In this document: in pieces, positions 18,520 through 27,160 of the stretch
Numbering within the stretch: position 1 is the first letter of the stretch
Layout: each line of letters begins with the position of its first letter
NCBI RefSeq assembly: GCF_003075075.1
Contig: NZ_QCYM01000023.1
Span: 1 to 64,000, forward strand
Direction: 5' to 3'
DNA: 64,000 nucleotides
From: Labrenzia sp. 011
Lineage (GTDB): Bacteria; Pseudomonadota; Alphaproteobacteria; Rhizobiales; Stappiaceae
Translations under genes and position numbers: made by a program
The notes under the pieces: generated by a model
The model's database searches: none
The model's input: only the letters and a program-made list of their open reading frames with translations
Told to the model about the DNA's origin: nothing

Positions 18520-20109
18520 ATGCCGCAAAGATCTCTCACATCAACCCTGTGGCTCCTGTTCTCCGGGATGTCGGTTGTCTTTCTGGTCTTCGCCATGAGT
18601 GCGATGTCCTGGCACGGCGGCGAAGCGCCCCGCACGGTATTGGTTTTCGGCAGGTACAGCGTCCTGTTCTTCAGCATGTTTTCCGCGATCTTTTCGCTTC
18701 TCGCCCTGTCCTATTCGCTCAATTGCATGACCGGCCGCCCGCTCACCCTGGTGACCATTGCGGCCAGTTGCTTTCTTCTCGGTGTCACCACGGTGATCCT
18801 TCTGACCGGGACCCCATCCGACACTGCCGGCGTACCGGCTGTCTGCGCAGCCGTCATGATGGCGCTGCGTTCCTTCGGTGTTGCCCTGCTGCCGCCGCGT
18901 GGCGACCGGAACGGGCTGCGGGAAGCCAGCTGGTCGCTCGCGCTGGCGGCGGTGACGGCCTGGATCTGGTGGTTCATCGACCCGGCCCTGATGCCCGGCG
19001 CCATGGCGGCCGCGCTGCTGCTGTCCTGGCCGCATCTGATCGACGGGATCAATGCCTTCGCCGACAAGGTGTTTCACGCGGCAGCACTGGCGGCCGGCGC
19101 GCGCGATCTCGGTCCGGGTGCCTTCACACGGATTGCCCGGGCCCGGGACATCGTCATCGACAAGGCTGCGGTGATGTCCGGCCCGGACCTGATGGTCACC
19201 AATGTGATGGCCTTTGACAACGAGCCGAAAACGCTGCTCGCCGTGGCTGCCTCGGCCGAAGCCCAGTCCAGCCATCCGGTTGCCCTCGCCCTGCGCCAGC
19301 TTGCCTCCCAGTGGCATGTGGCGGTCAGGACGCCGGACCGGTTCGAGCCGGCGCCGGGGCTCGGTGTGGTTGCCCTGCTGGGCGGTCAGACCGTGGTGAT
19401 CGGCACCACCAAGCTGCTCAGCCGGCTCAAGATCGACAGTTTCACCGCCGATGCGATCGCGCGGTCGCTGGAGGCGGACGGCAAGACCGTGTTGCGCGTC
19501 GCCGTCGGCGGCAGGGTGGTGGGAGTGCTGGGCCTTGAGGGAACCCTGCGGCAGGACGCAGGTGTCGCGGGCCACGCCCTGCGCAACCAGGGGCTGGCCC
19601 CCTGGCTTTTCAGCGGCGACAGCGAAAAGACCCGCAAGGCGCTTGGCGACATGCTGGGGCTGAAGCTGTTCGACAAGTCCAGACCCGGCGAAACCGCCCG
19701 GGACGCCGCCTGCAGGGCCGGGCTGGGGGCTCCGCTCGTGCTTACGCTTTCCCAGGACCGCGCCACCCTGGAACTGCGGGATTGCGCGCCCGCCGGGGAA
19801 GAAGAGGCTGAAGACGTGCCGATAGCCGTCAGCAACACGGATGACATCGGCGCGTTTCCGGCGCTCAAGTCCCTTGCCATGCGCCGCAACCTGCTTGCGT
19901 TGCACGCCAGACGGCTTCTGACCGGAATCTGGGCGCTGGCCGGTCTTTCCGGCGCCTGTTTTCTCGCGCCCCTTTCCGTCGCGCCGATGCTGTTTGCGCT
20001 TTGCCTGGCGATCCTGTGGGCCTTCGCGCGGTTTTCGGTTGCCGGGAGCGCGCGCAGACCCGCCGATGGGTTTCCCGGTTCCGTGAATGCGGGCCATGCC
20101 GCCGTTTAG
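18520..20109 (+). CDS. Degenerate P-type ATPase-like membrane protein (predicted non-catalytic)
   Basis: 529 aa, predicted start ATG 18520. Residues about 5-180 contain several membrane helices. The rest follows heavy-metal P-type ATPase order: DIVIDKAAVMSGPDLMVTNV where DKTGTLT is expected, the nucleotide-domain HP motif SSHPVALALR, and GLGVVALLGGQTVVIG. LFSGDSEKTRKALGDMLGL stands where TGDN lies, and two C-terminal hydrophobic helices close the protein. The phosphorylation motif keeps DK but loses TGT, the hinge GDGxNDxP is absent, and no CPx or TGE motif was found. The frame is intact over 529 codons, arguing for a maintained pseudo-enzyme rather than a fresh pseudogene. Ion transport by phosphorylation looks impossible; a regulatory or scaffold role is speculation. 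Confidence 0.7.
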   Translation: MPQRSLTSTLWLLFSGMSVVFLVFAMSAMSWHGGEAPRTVLVFGRYSVLFFSMFSAIFSLLALSYSLNCMTGRPLTLVTIAASCFLLGVTTVILLTGTPSDTAGVPAVCAAVMMALRSFGVALLPPRGDRNGLREASWSLALAAVTAWIWWFIDPALMPGAMAAALLLSWPHLIDGINAFADKVFHAAALAAGARDLGPGAFTRIARARDIVIDKAAVMSGPDLMVTNVMAFDNEPKTLLAVAASAEAQSSHPVALALRQLASQWHVAVRTPDRFEPAPGLGVVALLGGQTVVIGTTKLLSRLKIDSFTADAIARSLEADGKTVLRVAVGGRVVGVLGLEGTLRQDAGVAGHALRNQGLAPWLFSGDSEKTRKALGDMLGLKLFDKSRPGETARDAACRAGLGAPLVLTLSQDRATLELRDCAPAGEEEAEDVPIAVSNTDDIGAFPALKSLAMRRNLLALHARRLLTGIWALAGLSGACFLAPLSVAPMLFALCLAILWAFARFSVAGSARRPADGFPGSVNAGHAAV

Positions 20110-20214
20110 GTCCACTGGGTACCGAATTGCCCGGCCGGCGCCTTTACAGCGTCGTGGAGCTGGTGTTTATCCACTTGACGCGTTTAAAGCGATTAAGTTG
20201 AGGGAGCAGGCTCC

Positions 20215-22011
20215 ATGAGCGACACCAAACAACCGAAGCTGCGGTCTGCGGCATGGTTCGACAATCCTGACAATCCGAGCATGACCGCGCTGTATATCGA
20301 GCGCTATCTCAACTACGGCATCACCCGTGAAGAGCTGCAATCCGGCAAGCCCATCATCGGCATTGCCCAGACCGGGTCCGACCTCTCCCCCTGCAACCGG
20401 CATCACCTGGAACTTGCCAAGCGCGTGCGTGAAGGAATCCGCGAGGCCGGAGGGATCGCTTTCGAATTCCCGGTCCATCCGATCCAGGAAACCGGCAAGC
20501 GCCCGACCGCGACCCTCGACCGCAACCTTGCCTATCTCGGCCTGGTCGAACTGCTCTACGGCTATCCGATCGATGGTGTCGTACTGACCATCGGGTGCGA
20601 CAAGACGACACCGGCCTGCCTGATGGCCGCGGCCACCGTCAATATTCCGGCCATCGCGCTGTCCGTGGGCCCGATGCTGAACGGCTGGCACAAGGGCGAG
20701 CGCACCGGATCGGGCACCATCATCTGGAAGGCGCGCGAAATGCTCGCCGCCGGCGAGATCGACTACGAAGGTTTCATGGATCTCGTTGCCTCCTCGGCGC
20801 CCTCCGTCGGCTATTGCAACACCATGGGCACGGCGACCACGATGAATTCTCTCGCCGAGGCGCTCGGCATGCAGCTTCCCGGCGCGGCGGCGATCCCCGC
20901 CCCCTACAGGGAGCGCGGCGCGATCTCCTACGAGACCGGAAAACATATCGTCGACATGGTGCGCGCAGACCGCAAACCCTCCGATGTCATGACCCGCAAG
21001 GCTTTCGAGAACGCCATCGTCGTCAATTCGGCCATCGGCGGCTCGACCAACGCGCCGATCCATCTGAACGGCATCGCCCGCCATCTCGGCGTCGAACTGG
21101 ACAACGACGACTGGCAGACGCTCGGGCACGACGTGCCGCTGCTGGTCAACCTGCAGCCGGCCGGGGAATATCTCGGCGAGGACTATTTCCATGCAGGCGG
21201 CGTGCCTGCGGTCGTGGCGGAACTGATGCGCCACGGCAAGCTGCCGCACCCGGACGCGATCACCGTCAACGGCAAATCCATAGGTGAAAACTGCGAGGGC
21301 ATCATCACCGACCTGCCAGATGTGATCAAATCCTATGACAAGCCGATGATGGAGCGCGCCGGCTTCATCAATCTAAAGGGCAATCTCTTCGACAGTGCGA
21401 TCATGAAAACCAGCGTGATCTCCGAGGAATTCCGCAACCGGTATCTCTCCAACCCGGACGACCCGGAAGCCTTCGAGGGCCGGGCCATCGTTTTCGAGGG
21501 GCCGGAGGACTATCACCACAATATCGACAATCCGGATCTCGACATCGACAAACATTGCATGCTGGTCATCCGCGGCACGGGCCCGATCGGGTATCCGGGC
21601 GGCGCGGAAGTGGTCAACATGCAGCCGCCGGCAGCGCTGATCAAGCGGGGCATCACCTCGCTGCCGTGCATCGGCGACGGCCGCCAGTCGGGAACCTCCG
21701 GCTCGCCGTCGATCCTCAATGCCTCTCCGGAGGCGGCCGCCATGGGCGGGCTGGCGCTTCTGAAGACCGGCGATCCGGTACGGATCGACCTGCGGAAAGG
21801 CACTGCCGACATCCTGATCTCCGACGAGGAACTGGCCCGGCGGCGCGCCGAGCTTGAGGCGGCAGGCGGTTTCAAATATGCCGAAAGCCAGACCCCCTGG
21901 CAGGAAATCCAGCGCTCCATGATCGGCCAGTTCGACAAGGGCATGGTGCTGGAGCCGGCCGTGAAATACCAGGACGTCGCCCACAAGGGCCTGCCGCGCG
22001 ACAGTCACTGA
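20215..22011 (+). CDS. IlvD/Edd-family dehydratase, xylonate dehydratase-like
   Basis: 598 aa. The N-terminal block [20 protein letters not shown] and [18 protein letters not shown] match the pentonate dehydratase branch (Caulobacter XylD-like) rather than IlvD itself. Iron-sulfur ligand cysteines are visible in [20 protein letters not shown] and [11 protein letters not shown]. The end ([13 protein letters not shown] ... [16 protein letters not shown]) also fits XylD. It would dehydrate a sugar acid to a 2-keto-3-deoxy acid. No other pentose-pathway gene is adjacent, so substrate (xylonate, arabonate or other) remains open. Confidence 0.85.
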   Translation: MSDTKQPKLRSAAWFDNPDNPSMTALYIERYLNYGITREELQSGKPIIGIAQTGSDLSPCNRHHLELAKRVREGIREAGGIAFEFPVHPIQETGKRPTATLDRNLAYLGLVELLYGYPIDGVVLTIGCDKTTPACLMAAATVNIPAIALSVGPMLNGWHKGERTGSGTIIWKAREMLAAGEIDYEGFMDLVASSAPSVGYCNTMGTATTMNSLAEALGMQLPGAAAIPAPYRERGAISYETGKHIVDMVRADRKPSDVMTRKAFENAIVVNSAIGGSTNAPIHLNGIARHLGVELDNDDWQTLGHDVPLLVNLQPAGEYLGEDYFHAGGVPAVVAELMRHGKLPHPDAITVNGKSIGENCEGIITDLPDVIKSYDKPMMERAGFINLKGNLFDSAIMKTSVISEEFRNRYLSNPDDPEAFEGRAIVFEGPEDYHHNIDNPDLDIDKHCMLVIRGTGPIGYPGGAEVVNMQPPAALIKRGITSLPCIGDGRQSGTSGSPSILNASPEAAAMGGLALLKTGDPVRIDLRKGTADILISDEELARRRAELEAAGGFKYAESQTPWQEIQRSMIGQFDKGMVLEPAVKYQDVAHKGLPRDSH

Positions 22012-22037
22012 CCCGACAGCGGTGGGCGTCTACATCA

Positions 22038-22436
22038 TCAGGCCCGGTCAATTCTCTCTGTCGAAACTGGGAAGACGCGGTCCTAACCAAGTGTGAAGAC
22101 GTAGGTGAAGGCGACCACAAAACTTGTCACAACAATATCGGTCGCCAAGGCTTCAAGGATCGTTAGGCCGAACCACAACGTGTAGATCGGCAGCGACGTG
22201 ATCAGAAGCGACAGTTCGAAACCAACAGCATGCAGAACACGGCCAAACGGCGTCCGATTCGATGACACGCATCCCCTTCGCGCACCTAGGTGATCCACAA
22301 TCCAGATGTAGACGAGGCTGATCAGCACCGCCTTGAGCGAGAGGACCAGACCAAGCACACCGATATCCATGAGGCTCTTGTCGAAGAACGCAGCACCTGC
22401 GGGGATCAGGAAAGCCATGATGTAAATCGGCTCCAC
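22038..22436 (-). pseudogene. Broken PACE-family (chlorhexidine/biocide) efflux gene
   Basis: An open stretch of 117 codons (22436 to 22083) matches the two-domain PACE transporter pattern: the end of domain 1 (LGLVLSLKAVLISLVYIWIVDH) and domain 2 (FGRVLHAVGFELSLLITSLP, then ATDIVVTSFVVAFTYVFTLG). It then meets TAG at 22085-22083. In-frame reading continues as DRVFPVSTERIDRA to a TGA at 22040-22038, so the TAG replaces the conserved Tyr codon of the terminal YDRxFPV motif. The 5' end is also lost: PACE similarity begins only next to the 84-bp inverted repeat ending at 22430, and the first half-helix is missing. Loss of both ends makes it non-functional. Confidence 0.72.
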
Positions 22437-22513
22437 GGAGTAACCCCATCGGCATAAGCAAATTCAATAACTTGCGATGTTGATCAGCCTCGGGTCCCCA
22501 CGCTTGTTCACAG
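22430..22513. repeat. Left copy of an 84-bp inverted repeat bounding an accessory island
   Basis: By eye, this sequence aligns without gaps to the reverse complement of 24416-24499, with 74 of 84 positions identical; the outer 50 bp have only two mismatches. Its outer edge coincides with the point where the PACE gene is truncated, which suggests insertion or recombination at that point. Confidence 0.9.
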
Positions 22514-22514
22514 A

Positions 22515-22832
22515 TTAGCCTACACCGAAGTCATGCCGGAACCGGTCGATCTGATGCATGCGCTCATGCAGGATGGTCACGACCCCGATGTCGCCATTCG
22601 AGAGATGTCGCCAGTAGACGAAATGGCGCTCGTAGCGAAAGAAAAACCCCTCAACGCCGAATTCGGCCGGGATAGGTTTTGATGCGACACCGTGGGCATT
22701 GATCCTGTCGAAGGCCGCGAACAGACCGGTGACATACTTCTCTGCCTGATCATCTCCCCACCTGTCACGGGTGTAGCGGTAGATATCATCAAGGCGATGG
22801 GACGCTCCTTCCTGTATACGGATAGCGGGCAT
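22515..22832 (-). CDS. parE: ParE/RelE-family toxin
   Basis: 105 aa, typical ParE length. It has the family pattern of an N-terminal helix (IQEGASHRLDDIYRYTRDRWGD), a central KPIPAEFGVEGFFFRYERHFVYWR strand region and the C-terminal IGVVTILHERMHQIDRF. It starts 4 bp after the stop of the antitoxin gene, a coupled arrangement. ParE toxins usually inhibit DNA gyrase, though RelE-like mRNA cleavage cannot be excluded from sequence alone. Confidence 0.88.
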   Translation of the reverse strand: MPAIRIQEGASHRLDDIYRYTRDRWGDDQAEKYVTGLFAAFDRINAHGVASKPIPAEFGVEGFFFRYERHFVYWRHLSNGDIGVVTILHERMHQIDRFRHDFGVG

Positions 22833-22836
22833 CGGA

Positions 22837-23091
22837 TCAGGCCCGGTTCCGCGCGATAACCTCGGCAGCAGTCAGTGGTTGATACGTCTCCTCGGGGGCT
22901 GCGAATGCGTGGGTCAGCTCGCCCTTCAGCCGATTGAAGGCTTCCTGCTCTGCCCTCTCCTTGTCACGCCGGATCAGGTCGCGGATGTACTCGCTGACGT
23001 TCTCATAGGACCCGTCATCGCCTACGTTAGCCGACACGAAATCACTCAATGCTCCACCAATGCGGACGGTTATCGTGGTTGTTCGGGACAT
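22837..23091 (-). CDS. parD: ParD/CopG-like ribbon-helix-helix antitoxin
   Basis: 84 aa. The N-terminal RHH DNA-binding domain (TTTITVRIGGALSDFVSANV, then YENVSEYIRDLIRRDKER) is followed by a flexible acidic C-terminus that would wrap the toxin. It is upstream of parE and probably autoregulates the pair through the promoter at 23122-23149. Confidence 0.88.
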   Translation of the reverse strand: MSRTTTITVRIGGALSDFVSANVGDDGSYENVSEYIRDLIRRDKERAEQEAFNRLKGELTHAFAAPEETYQPLTAAEVIARNRA

Positions 23092-23121
23092 GGCACTTCA
23101 CCCCTCACTTCATGTGTATTC

Positions 23122-23149
23122 AATATAACCAAAAACGCACACAAAACAA
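23122..23149 (-). promoter_or_regulatory. Putative promoter of the parDE operon
   Basis: On the minus strand TTGTTT (23149-23144), a 16-bp spacer and TATATT (23127-23122) precede parD by about 30 bp. The region is AT-rich compared with the surrounding chromosome. Confidence 0.4.
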
Positions 23150-23711
23150 TAATGGGCTGCGCACTACTCCTCCCGATCATCGTTCACGCCGCAAGGGCTC
23201 CCGCATTCCCAGGTAGATCATTTCCTAGGCGGTTTGGGCGTATCATTGCATCGCGTTGAGAACGGCAGACGTTGAAGCCCTCCGGGCGGAGCGGGGTATT
23301 TTTGTCAGCCGTGAAACGGTCTCCAGCGCATCAATAGCCTGGCCCCAGGTCGGCCCACTCACGGTTTCCACCTGATGTGCGCGCCTGTCCTGAGCGTAAA
23401 CTCTGAGAAGGCTGTTCATCCTGTTTGAAAGTCTGAAGGTGTTTGCGACCAAACACTCCCCGAAAGGTTTCAAGGCGAACAACCCGAACAAGTTGGAATT
23501 TCCAACGCATCTGAACATTCGACCGCTTCGTGCGTTCTTCTTAAACAAGGGATTCTGATTGCCCTCAAGATTTATGGCAAATCTGAAATCCCAAGGTCCG
23601 CTTTCCAGACAAAATCCTTCGAGGCTGCCGTTTTCGGAGCCTTTCATCTATGGAGAAGCGTTCCTGCCGATAAGAAACGCACCAGTCACGGGGAAAAGGG
23701 GCCGGAATATT
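23150..23711. other. Low-GC non-coding stretch inside the accessory island
   Basis: About 560 bases between parD and the unknown membrane-anchored gene. Composition is visibly lower in GC than the flanking chromosome. A minus-strand open frame (23243-23647) has no family resemblance and no ribosome-binding site, so it is not called. The promoter of the following gene should lie near its right end. Confidence 0.3.
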
Positions 23712-24380
23712 ATGTGGAATTTCATCCAACAGAACCACGGTGCGATCAGCGCAATCGCGTCGATCCTGACGCTAGCTATATGGGCTCTCTATTTCCAACT
23801 GCTCCTGAACAGCTATAGGCACCGCATTCGTCCGAAGATCAATATCAATCGGGGAGGGGGCCGCACGAGTGCCGCCAGATGTGTGATCAGCAATATGAGT
23901 GCCGAAGCCATCTACATTGAGGCAATCGCACTTACACTCGGGGACGGCCACCGGCGAAGTGTTTGCCAGTTGAGCGAGCTTGAGGTGTCTCTCTCAAGCG
24001 AGAGCGATCCGCGTTCGCAAATCTTTCAGGGGCCGCTGAACAGCGGTGAATTTATCGATATCGGCACATTTGACAGCCTAATCGACCGGGCCAGAAATTC
24101 CTTTGCCGAACAGGAAGCCCTTAGAAACGATACGGAAAAGCTTCAAGTGATGGTCGTCGGTAACTATACCGGAGACGACGGCCTGATCGCGGCAGAACGC
24201 AGTTATGAGCTGGAACTGAAGGAAGAGAAGCGGCTCTTGATTTCAGACACTGTATCGACGCGGCAGGTCCGGTCGAGGCACGAACTCCGAAATATCGAGA
24301 AGTTCATGCTGGAATGGGGGCGTTTCGCAAACGCCAGTCAAAGGACAATTTCAAAGGACGGCAGTTTGAAGCGTGGCTGA
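23712..24380 (+). CDS. Unknown membrane-anchored protein in the island
   Basis: 222 aa from ATG 23712, preceded by AAGGGG. One N-terminal membrane helix (GAISAIASILTLAIWALYFQLLL) is followed by a basic stretch and a soluble domain containing a beta-rich segment (CVISNMSAEAIYIEAIALTLGDG). No family was recognised; the layout resembles small phage- or island-borne proteins with a single anchor. The last roughly 12 codons overlap the IS6 transposase remnant in another frame, so the native C-terminus has probably been replaced by insertion or deletion. Confidence 0.6.
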   Translation: MWNFIQQNHGAISAIASILTLAIWALYFQLLLNSYRHRIRPKININRGGGRTSAARCVISNMSAEAIYIEAIALTLGDGHRRSVCQLSELEVSLSSESDPRSQIFQGPLNSGEFIDIGTFDSLIDRARNSFAEQEALRNDTEKLQVMVVGNYTGDDGLIAAERSYELELKEEKRLLISDTVSTRQVRSRHELRNIEKFMLEWGRFANASQRTISKDGSLKRG

Positions 24381-24421
24381 TCATTCAGGCGGTTTCCTGG
24401 TATCTGCGCTATTCGCTGTGA
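24347..24421 (+). mobile_element. IS6-family transposase N-terminal remnant
   Basis: Frame NFKGRQFEAWLIIQAVSWYLRYSL followed by TGA. This matches the start of IS6/IS26-type transposases (FKGRHF...I..AVRWYxRY...SYRDLEEM), after which the catalytic DDE domain is wholly missing. It abuts the right 84-bp inverted repeat. It is a decayed fragment and cannot encode an active transposase. Confidence 0.72.
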
Positions 24422-24499
24422 ACAAGCCTGGGGTCCTGCGGTTAATCGGCATCGCAAGTTATTGAATTTGCGTATGCCGATGGGGTTACTCCATGGAGC
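24416..24499. repeat. Right copy of the 84-bp inverted repeat
   Basis: Inverted partner of 22430-22513 (74/84 identical by eye, ungapped). It lies between the IS6 transposase remnant and an IS6-like terminal sequence at 24511-24532, so the repeat is probably internal IS sequence that survived in two opposed copies. Confidence 0.9.
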
Positions 24500-24510
24500 T
24501 GCTTCACACT

Positions 24511-24532
24511 TTGCCGTTAATGCAACGGTCCC
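24511..24532 (-). mobile_element. IS6-like terminal sequence
   Basis: Read on the minus strand the end is GGGACCGTTGCATTAACGG. This resembles IS6-family termini (GGxxCTGTTGCAAA), with GG, the GTTGCA core and spacing conserved. It would mark the original outer end of the element whose transposase remnant lies at 24347-24421. Confidence 0.5.
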
Positions 24533-24662
24533 GTTTCCTGCCGGTTTTCTGTTTGACGATGCAAGAGCGAAGACGCGATATTCGCACTTGACGATTACGT
24601 AAACGGCATGCTTCAAGAGCACTGGGAAAGGCCGCAGGCCTCAGTCAAACGGGAGAAGACAG

Positions 24663-24944
24663 ATGTCCCTGGAAAAGCTTACCGAAGGCGTCCGCGCGAA
24701 GGTTGCCGATGGCGGTATCGAAGAAAGCGTCAAGTTCGATCTCGGCGAAACCGGCATCATTTATCTGCAGGGTTCCGCAGTCTCCAATGAAGACCAGGAT
24801 GCCGACTGTACGATCAACATGAGCGCCGAAGATCTGGAGGCGCTGCTGGCCGGCGACCTGAACCCGACGGCCGCCTTCATGGGCGGCAAGATGCAGGTGG
24901 AAGGCGACATGAGTGTCGCCATGAAGCTGGGCAGCATCGTCTAG
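24663..24944 (+). CDS. SCP2 sterol-binding-domain protein
   Basis: 93 aa single-domain protein. It shows the SCP2 pattern: VKFDLGETGIIYLQGSAV, a DCTINMSAEDLEALLAGDLNPTAAFMGGKMQVEGD segment and a final MKLGSIV. Such small proteins bind lipids or acyl-CoA; no partner is evident in the neighbourhood. It is followed by its own terminator. Confidence 0.9.
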   Translation: MSLEKLTEGVRAKVADGGIEESVKFDLGETGIIYLQGSAVSNEDQDADCTINMSAEDLEALLAGDLNPTAAFMGGKMQVEGDMSVAMKLGSIV

Positions 24945-24973
24945 GCCTTTCGGCAACGCAAAAACGGTGTCTC

Positions 24974-25000
24974 AGCCGGCCCTCGGGGCCGGCTTTTTCT
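24974..25000 (+). terminator. Rho-independent terminator of the SCP2 gene
   Basis: Stem AGCCGGCC / GGCCGGCT (24974-24981 and 24987-24994) followed by TTTTTCT. Confidence 0.85.
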
Positions 25001-25030
25001 TTGGGACCGAAGGGAACGCGCGCTCCCCAT

Positions 25031-25058
25031 GAAAAACGGCGGGCCCGAAAGCCCGCCG
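25031..25058 (-). terminator. Rho-independent terminator of the dctPQM operon
   Basis: On the minus strand the stem CGGCGGGC / GCCCGCCG (25058-25051 and 25044-25037) is followed by TTTTTC, about 30 bp after the dctM stop. Confidence 0.85.
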
Positions 25059-25086
25059 CCTGGAGTTTCTTCGCGTCCGGTGTTTC

Positions 25087-26490
25087 CTACCGGTTGGTGA
25101 CGATCTCCGGTCCCATCAGGCTGTAGGGCAGCCATGTGGAGAGTGCCGGGATATAGGTGATCAGGATCAGGAACACGAACAGGATCATCACGAAGGGCGC
25201 CGACGCCCTGACCACCTGCACCAGACTCATCCCCGTTATCCCGGAGGTCACGAAGAGATTGAGCCCGATAGGCGGTGTGATCATGCCGATTTCCATGTTC
25301 ACCACCATGATGATGCCCAGATGCACCGGATCGACGCCAAGCTCCATCGCGATGGGGAAGACCACCGGCGCAACGATCAGCAGCAGACCGGACGGTTCCA
25401 TGAACTGGCCGCCCAGGAGCAGCAGCAGGTTCACGGCGATCAGGAAGGTGAACCAGTTGAACCCGGCACCGATCATCCAGTCGGTGATGGCCTGCGGAAT
25501 GCGCTCCGACGTGAGCACATGGGCGAAGAGCAGTGCATTGACGATGATGAACATCAGCATGATCGTCGTTCGGGCCGCATCTATCAGCACTTTCTTCGTG
25601 TCGGCATGGAAACAGCCGGGCAGAAAGTAGACGACGGTCAGCACCAGGTTCCGGACGACCGCCGCCAGGATGGCCTCGCCCTCCTTGCGCATCGGCACGT
25701 CCTTGAGCGGTCCCATGTCGCGATAGATGAAAATCGCGATCAGGAAGGCGTAGACGGCCGCCACGGCCGCGGCCTCGGTCGGTGTGAAGATGCCTCCGTA
25801 GATGCCGCCCAGAATGATCACGATGAGCAGCAGACCGAAGGCCGCCTCTCCGGCAGCACCCAGGATCTCGCTCATGCCGGCAAAGGGCTGCTTGGGCATC
25901 TTCTTGATGCGTGCGTTGACGTAGATGGCCGTCATCAGCATCAGACCGGCGACGACGCCGGGGACCACCCCGGCCAGGAACATCCGGCCGACGGACACAT
26001 CGGTCGCAGCGGAATAGACCACCATGACGATGGAAGGCGGGATCAGAATGCCGAGCGTGCCTGCATTGGCAATGACGCCGGCAGCGAATTCCTTGGTGTA
26101 GCCGACCTGGCGCATGCCGGCGATGGCGATCGTGCCGATGGCGACCACGGTTGCCGGAGACGACCCGGACAGCGCCGCGAACAGCATGCAGGAAAACACC
26201 GCCGCGATGGCCAGACCGCCCCGGATGTGACCGACACAGGCAATCGCGAAGCGGATGATGCGCCGGGCGACACCACCGGTCGACATGAAGGCGGAGGCCA
26301 GCACGAAGAACGGAATCGCCAGCAGCGTGTAGTTCTGCGATGCCGTGAACAGCTGCAGAGCCACCGAGGAGATCGAATCGCTGGAGAAAAGGACAATCGC
26401 CAGGACGCTCGAAAGGCCCAGGGATATGGCGATCGGAACGCCCAGGAACAAAAGTCCGAGGACGAGAATAAAGAGAATTGCAGCTTCCAT
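25087..26490 (-). CDS. dctM: TRAP transporter large permease DctM
   Basis: 467 aa, about 12-13 membrane helices. DctM-type features: ILFILVLGLLFLGVPIAISLG at the start, CMLFAALSGSSPATVVAIGTIAIAGMRQVGY, and later MEIGMITPPIGLNLFVTSGITG. It forms the sodium-coupled uptake channel with DctQ, which begins 11 bp upstream. The middle contains a hydrophilic insert (residues about 255-290) of ordinary length for this family. Confidence 0.95.
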   Translation of the reverse strand: MEAAILFILVLGLLFLGVPIAISLGLSSVLAIVLFSSDSISSVALQLFTASQNYTLLAIPFFVLASAFMSTGGVARRIIRFAIACVGHIRGGLAIAAVFSCMLFAALSGSSPATVVAIGTIAIAGMRQVGYTKEFAAGVIANAGTLGILIPPSIVMVVYSAATDVSVGRMFLAGVVPGVVAGLMLMTAIYVNARIKKMPKQPFAGMSEILGAAGEAAFGLLLIVIILGGIYGGIFTPTEAAAVAAVYAFLIAIFIYRDMGPLKDVPMRKEGEAILAAVVRNLVLTVVYFLPGCFHADTKKVLIDAARTTIMLMFIIVNALLFAHVLTSERIPQAITDWMIGAGFNWFTFLIAVNLLLLLGGQFMEPSGLLLIVAPVVFPIAMELGVDPVHLGIIMVVNMEIGMITPPIGLNLFVTSGITGMSLVQVVRASAPFVMILFVFLILITYIPALSTWLPYSLMGPEIVTNR

Positions 26491-26500
26491 CGGTCCCGCC

Positions 26501-27154
26501 TCAGTCCTTCAGAATGTCTTTGTTTTCCGCAACGAGGTCTTCCGCCTCATGTGCGGCGATCATCATCTCGCGTTGACCGGTGATGATCTGCCAGGCGGCC
26601 TGAAGGCAGCGGAACAGGAAGAGGGCGAGGCCGACGGGAAGGATCAGATAGGCGATCCAGCGCTGGACGCGCTCCTGGGTGCCGAAGGTCTCGATGATGG
26701 CCTGCGGATAGCGCAGATCATCGAGGCCGATGCCGATCTTGTACATCTTCTGCCAGTAGTCGATGGCGCCGCCGCGGGTGTTGAGACCGAAGATGTGCAG
26801 CCATTCGGAATGCAGCAGGGTCAGCGCATAGACGGCACCGCAAAGTGCGCCAAAGACAGCGACGACCCGGAACAGCTTCTCGGGAAACAGGCGGATCACC
26901 GCATCAACACCCAGATGGGCGCCGATCTTCACGCCGTAGCTCATGCCGAACAGGATCAGCCAGGCAAAGAGGATGCGTGTGAACTCCAAGGCTCCGGTCC
27001 AGCCGGAATTGAACCCGTACCGCGCCACCACCTGGGTGAAGGATACGATGGTCATCGCCGCCAGGAGAAAGGCCAGAACCCCTTCCTCGAAGCGCGTGAC
27101 CCAGTTGTCGACGCGTTGCATGCGTTCCCCCGAAATCGGGCCTGCGGGCCCCAT
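26501..27154 (-). CDS. dctQ: TRAP transporter small permease DctQ
   Basis: 217 aa with four membrane helices and the DctQ region ARYGFNSGWTGALEFTRILFAWLILFGMSYGVKIGAHLGVD. The start ATG at 27154 precedes QRVDNW-type sequence; its upstream spacing to dctP is occupied by stem-loops. It is slightly longer than average because of a hydrophilic C-terminal tail. Confidence 0.93.
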   Translation of the reverse strand: MGPAGPISGERMQRVDNWVTRFEEGVLAFLLAAMTIVSFTQVVARYGFNSGWTGALEFTRILFAWLILFGMSYGVKIGAHLGVDAVIRLFPEKLFRVVAVFGALCGAVYALTLLHSEWLHIFGLNTRGGAIDYWQKMYKIGIGLDDLRYPQAIIETFGTQERVQRWIAYLILPVGLALFLFRCLQAAWQIITGQREMMIAAHEAEDLVAENKDILKD

Positions 27155-27160
27155 GTATCT

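Noticed and set aside
23243-23647. 134-codon minus-strand frame in the island
   Set aside because: No ribosome-binding site or recognisable domain, and it overlaps the likely promoter of the neighbouring gene.
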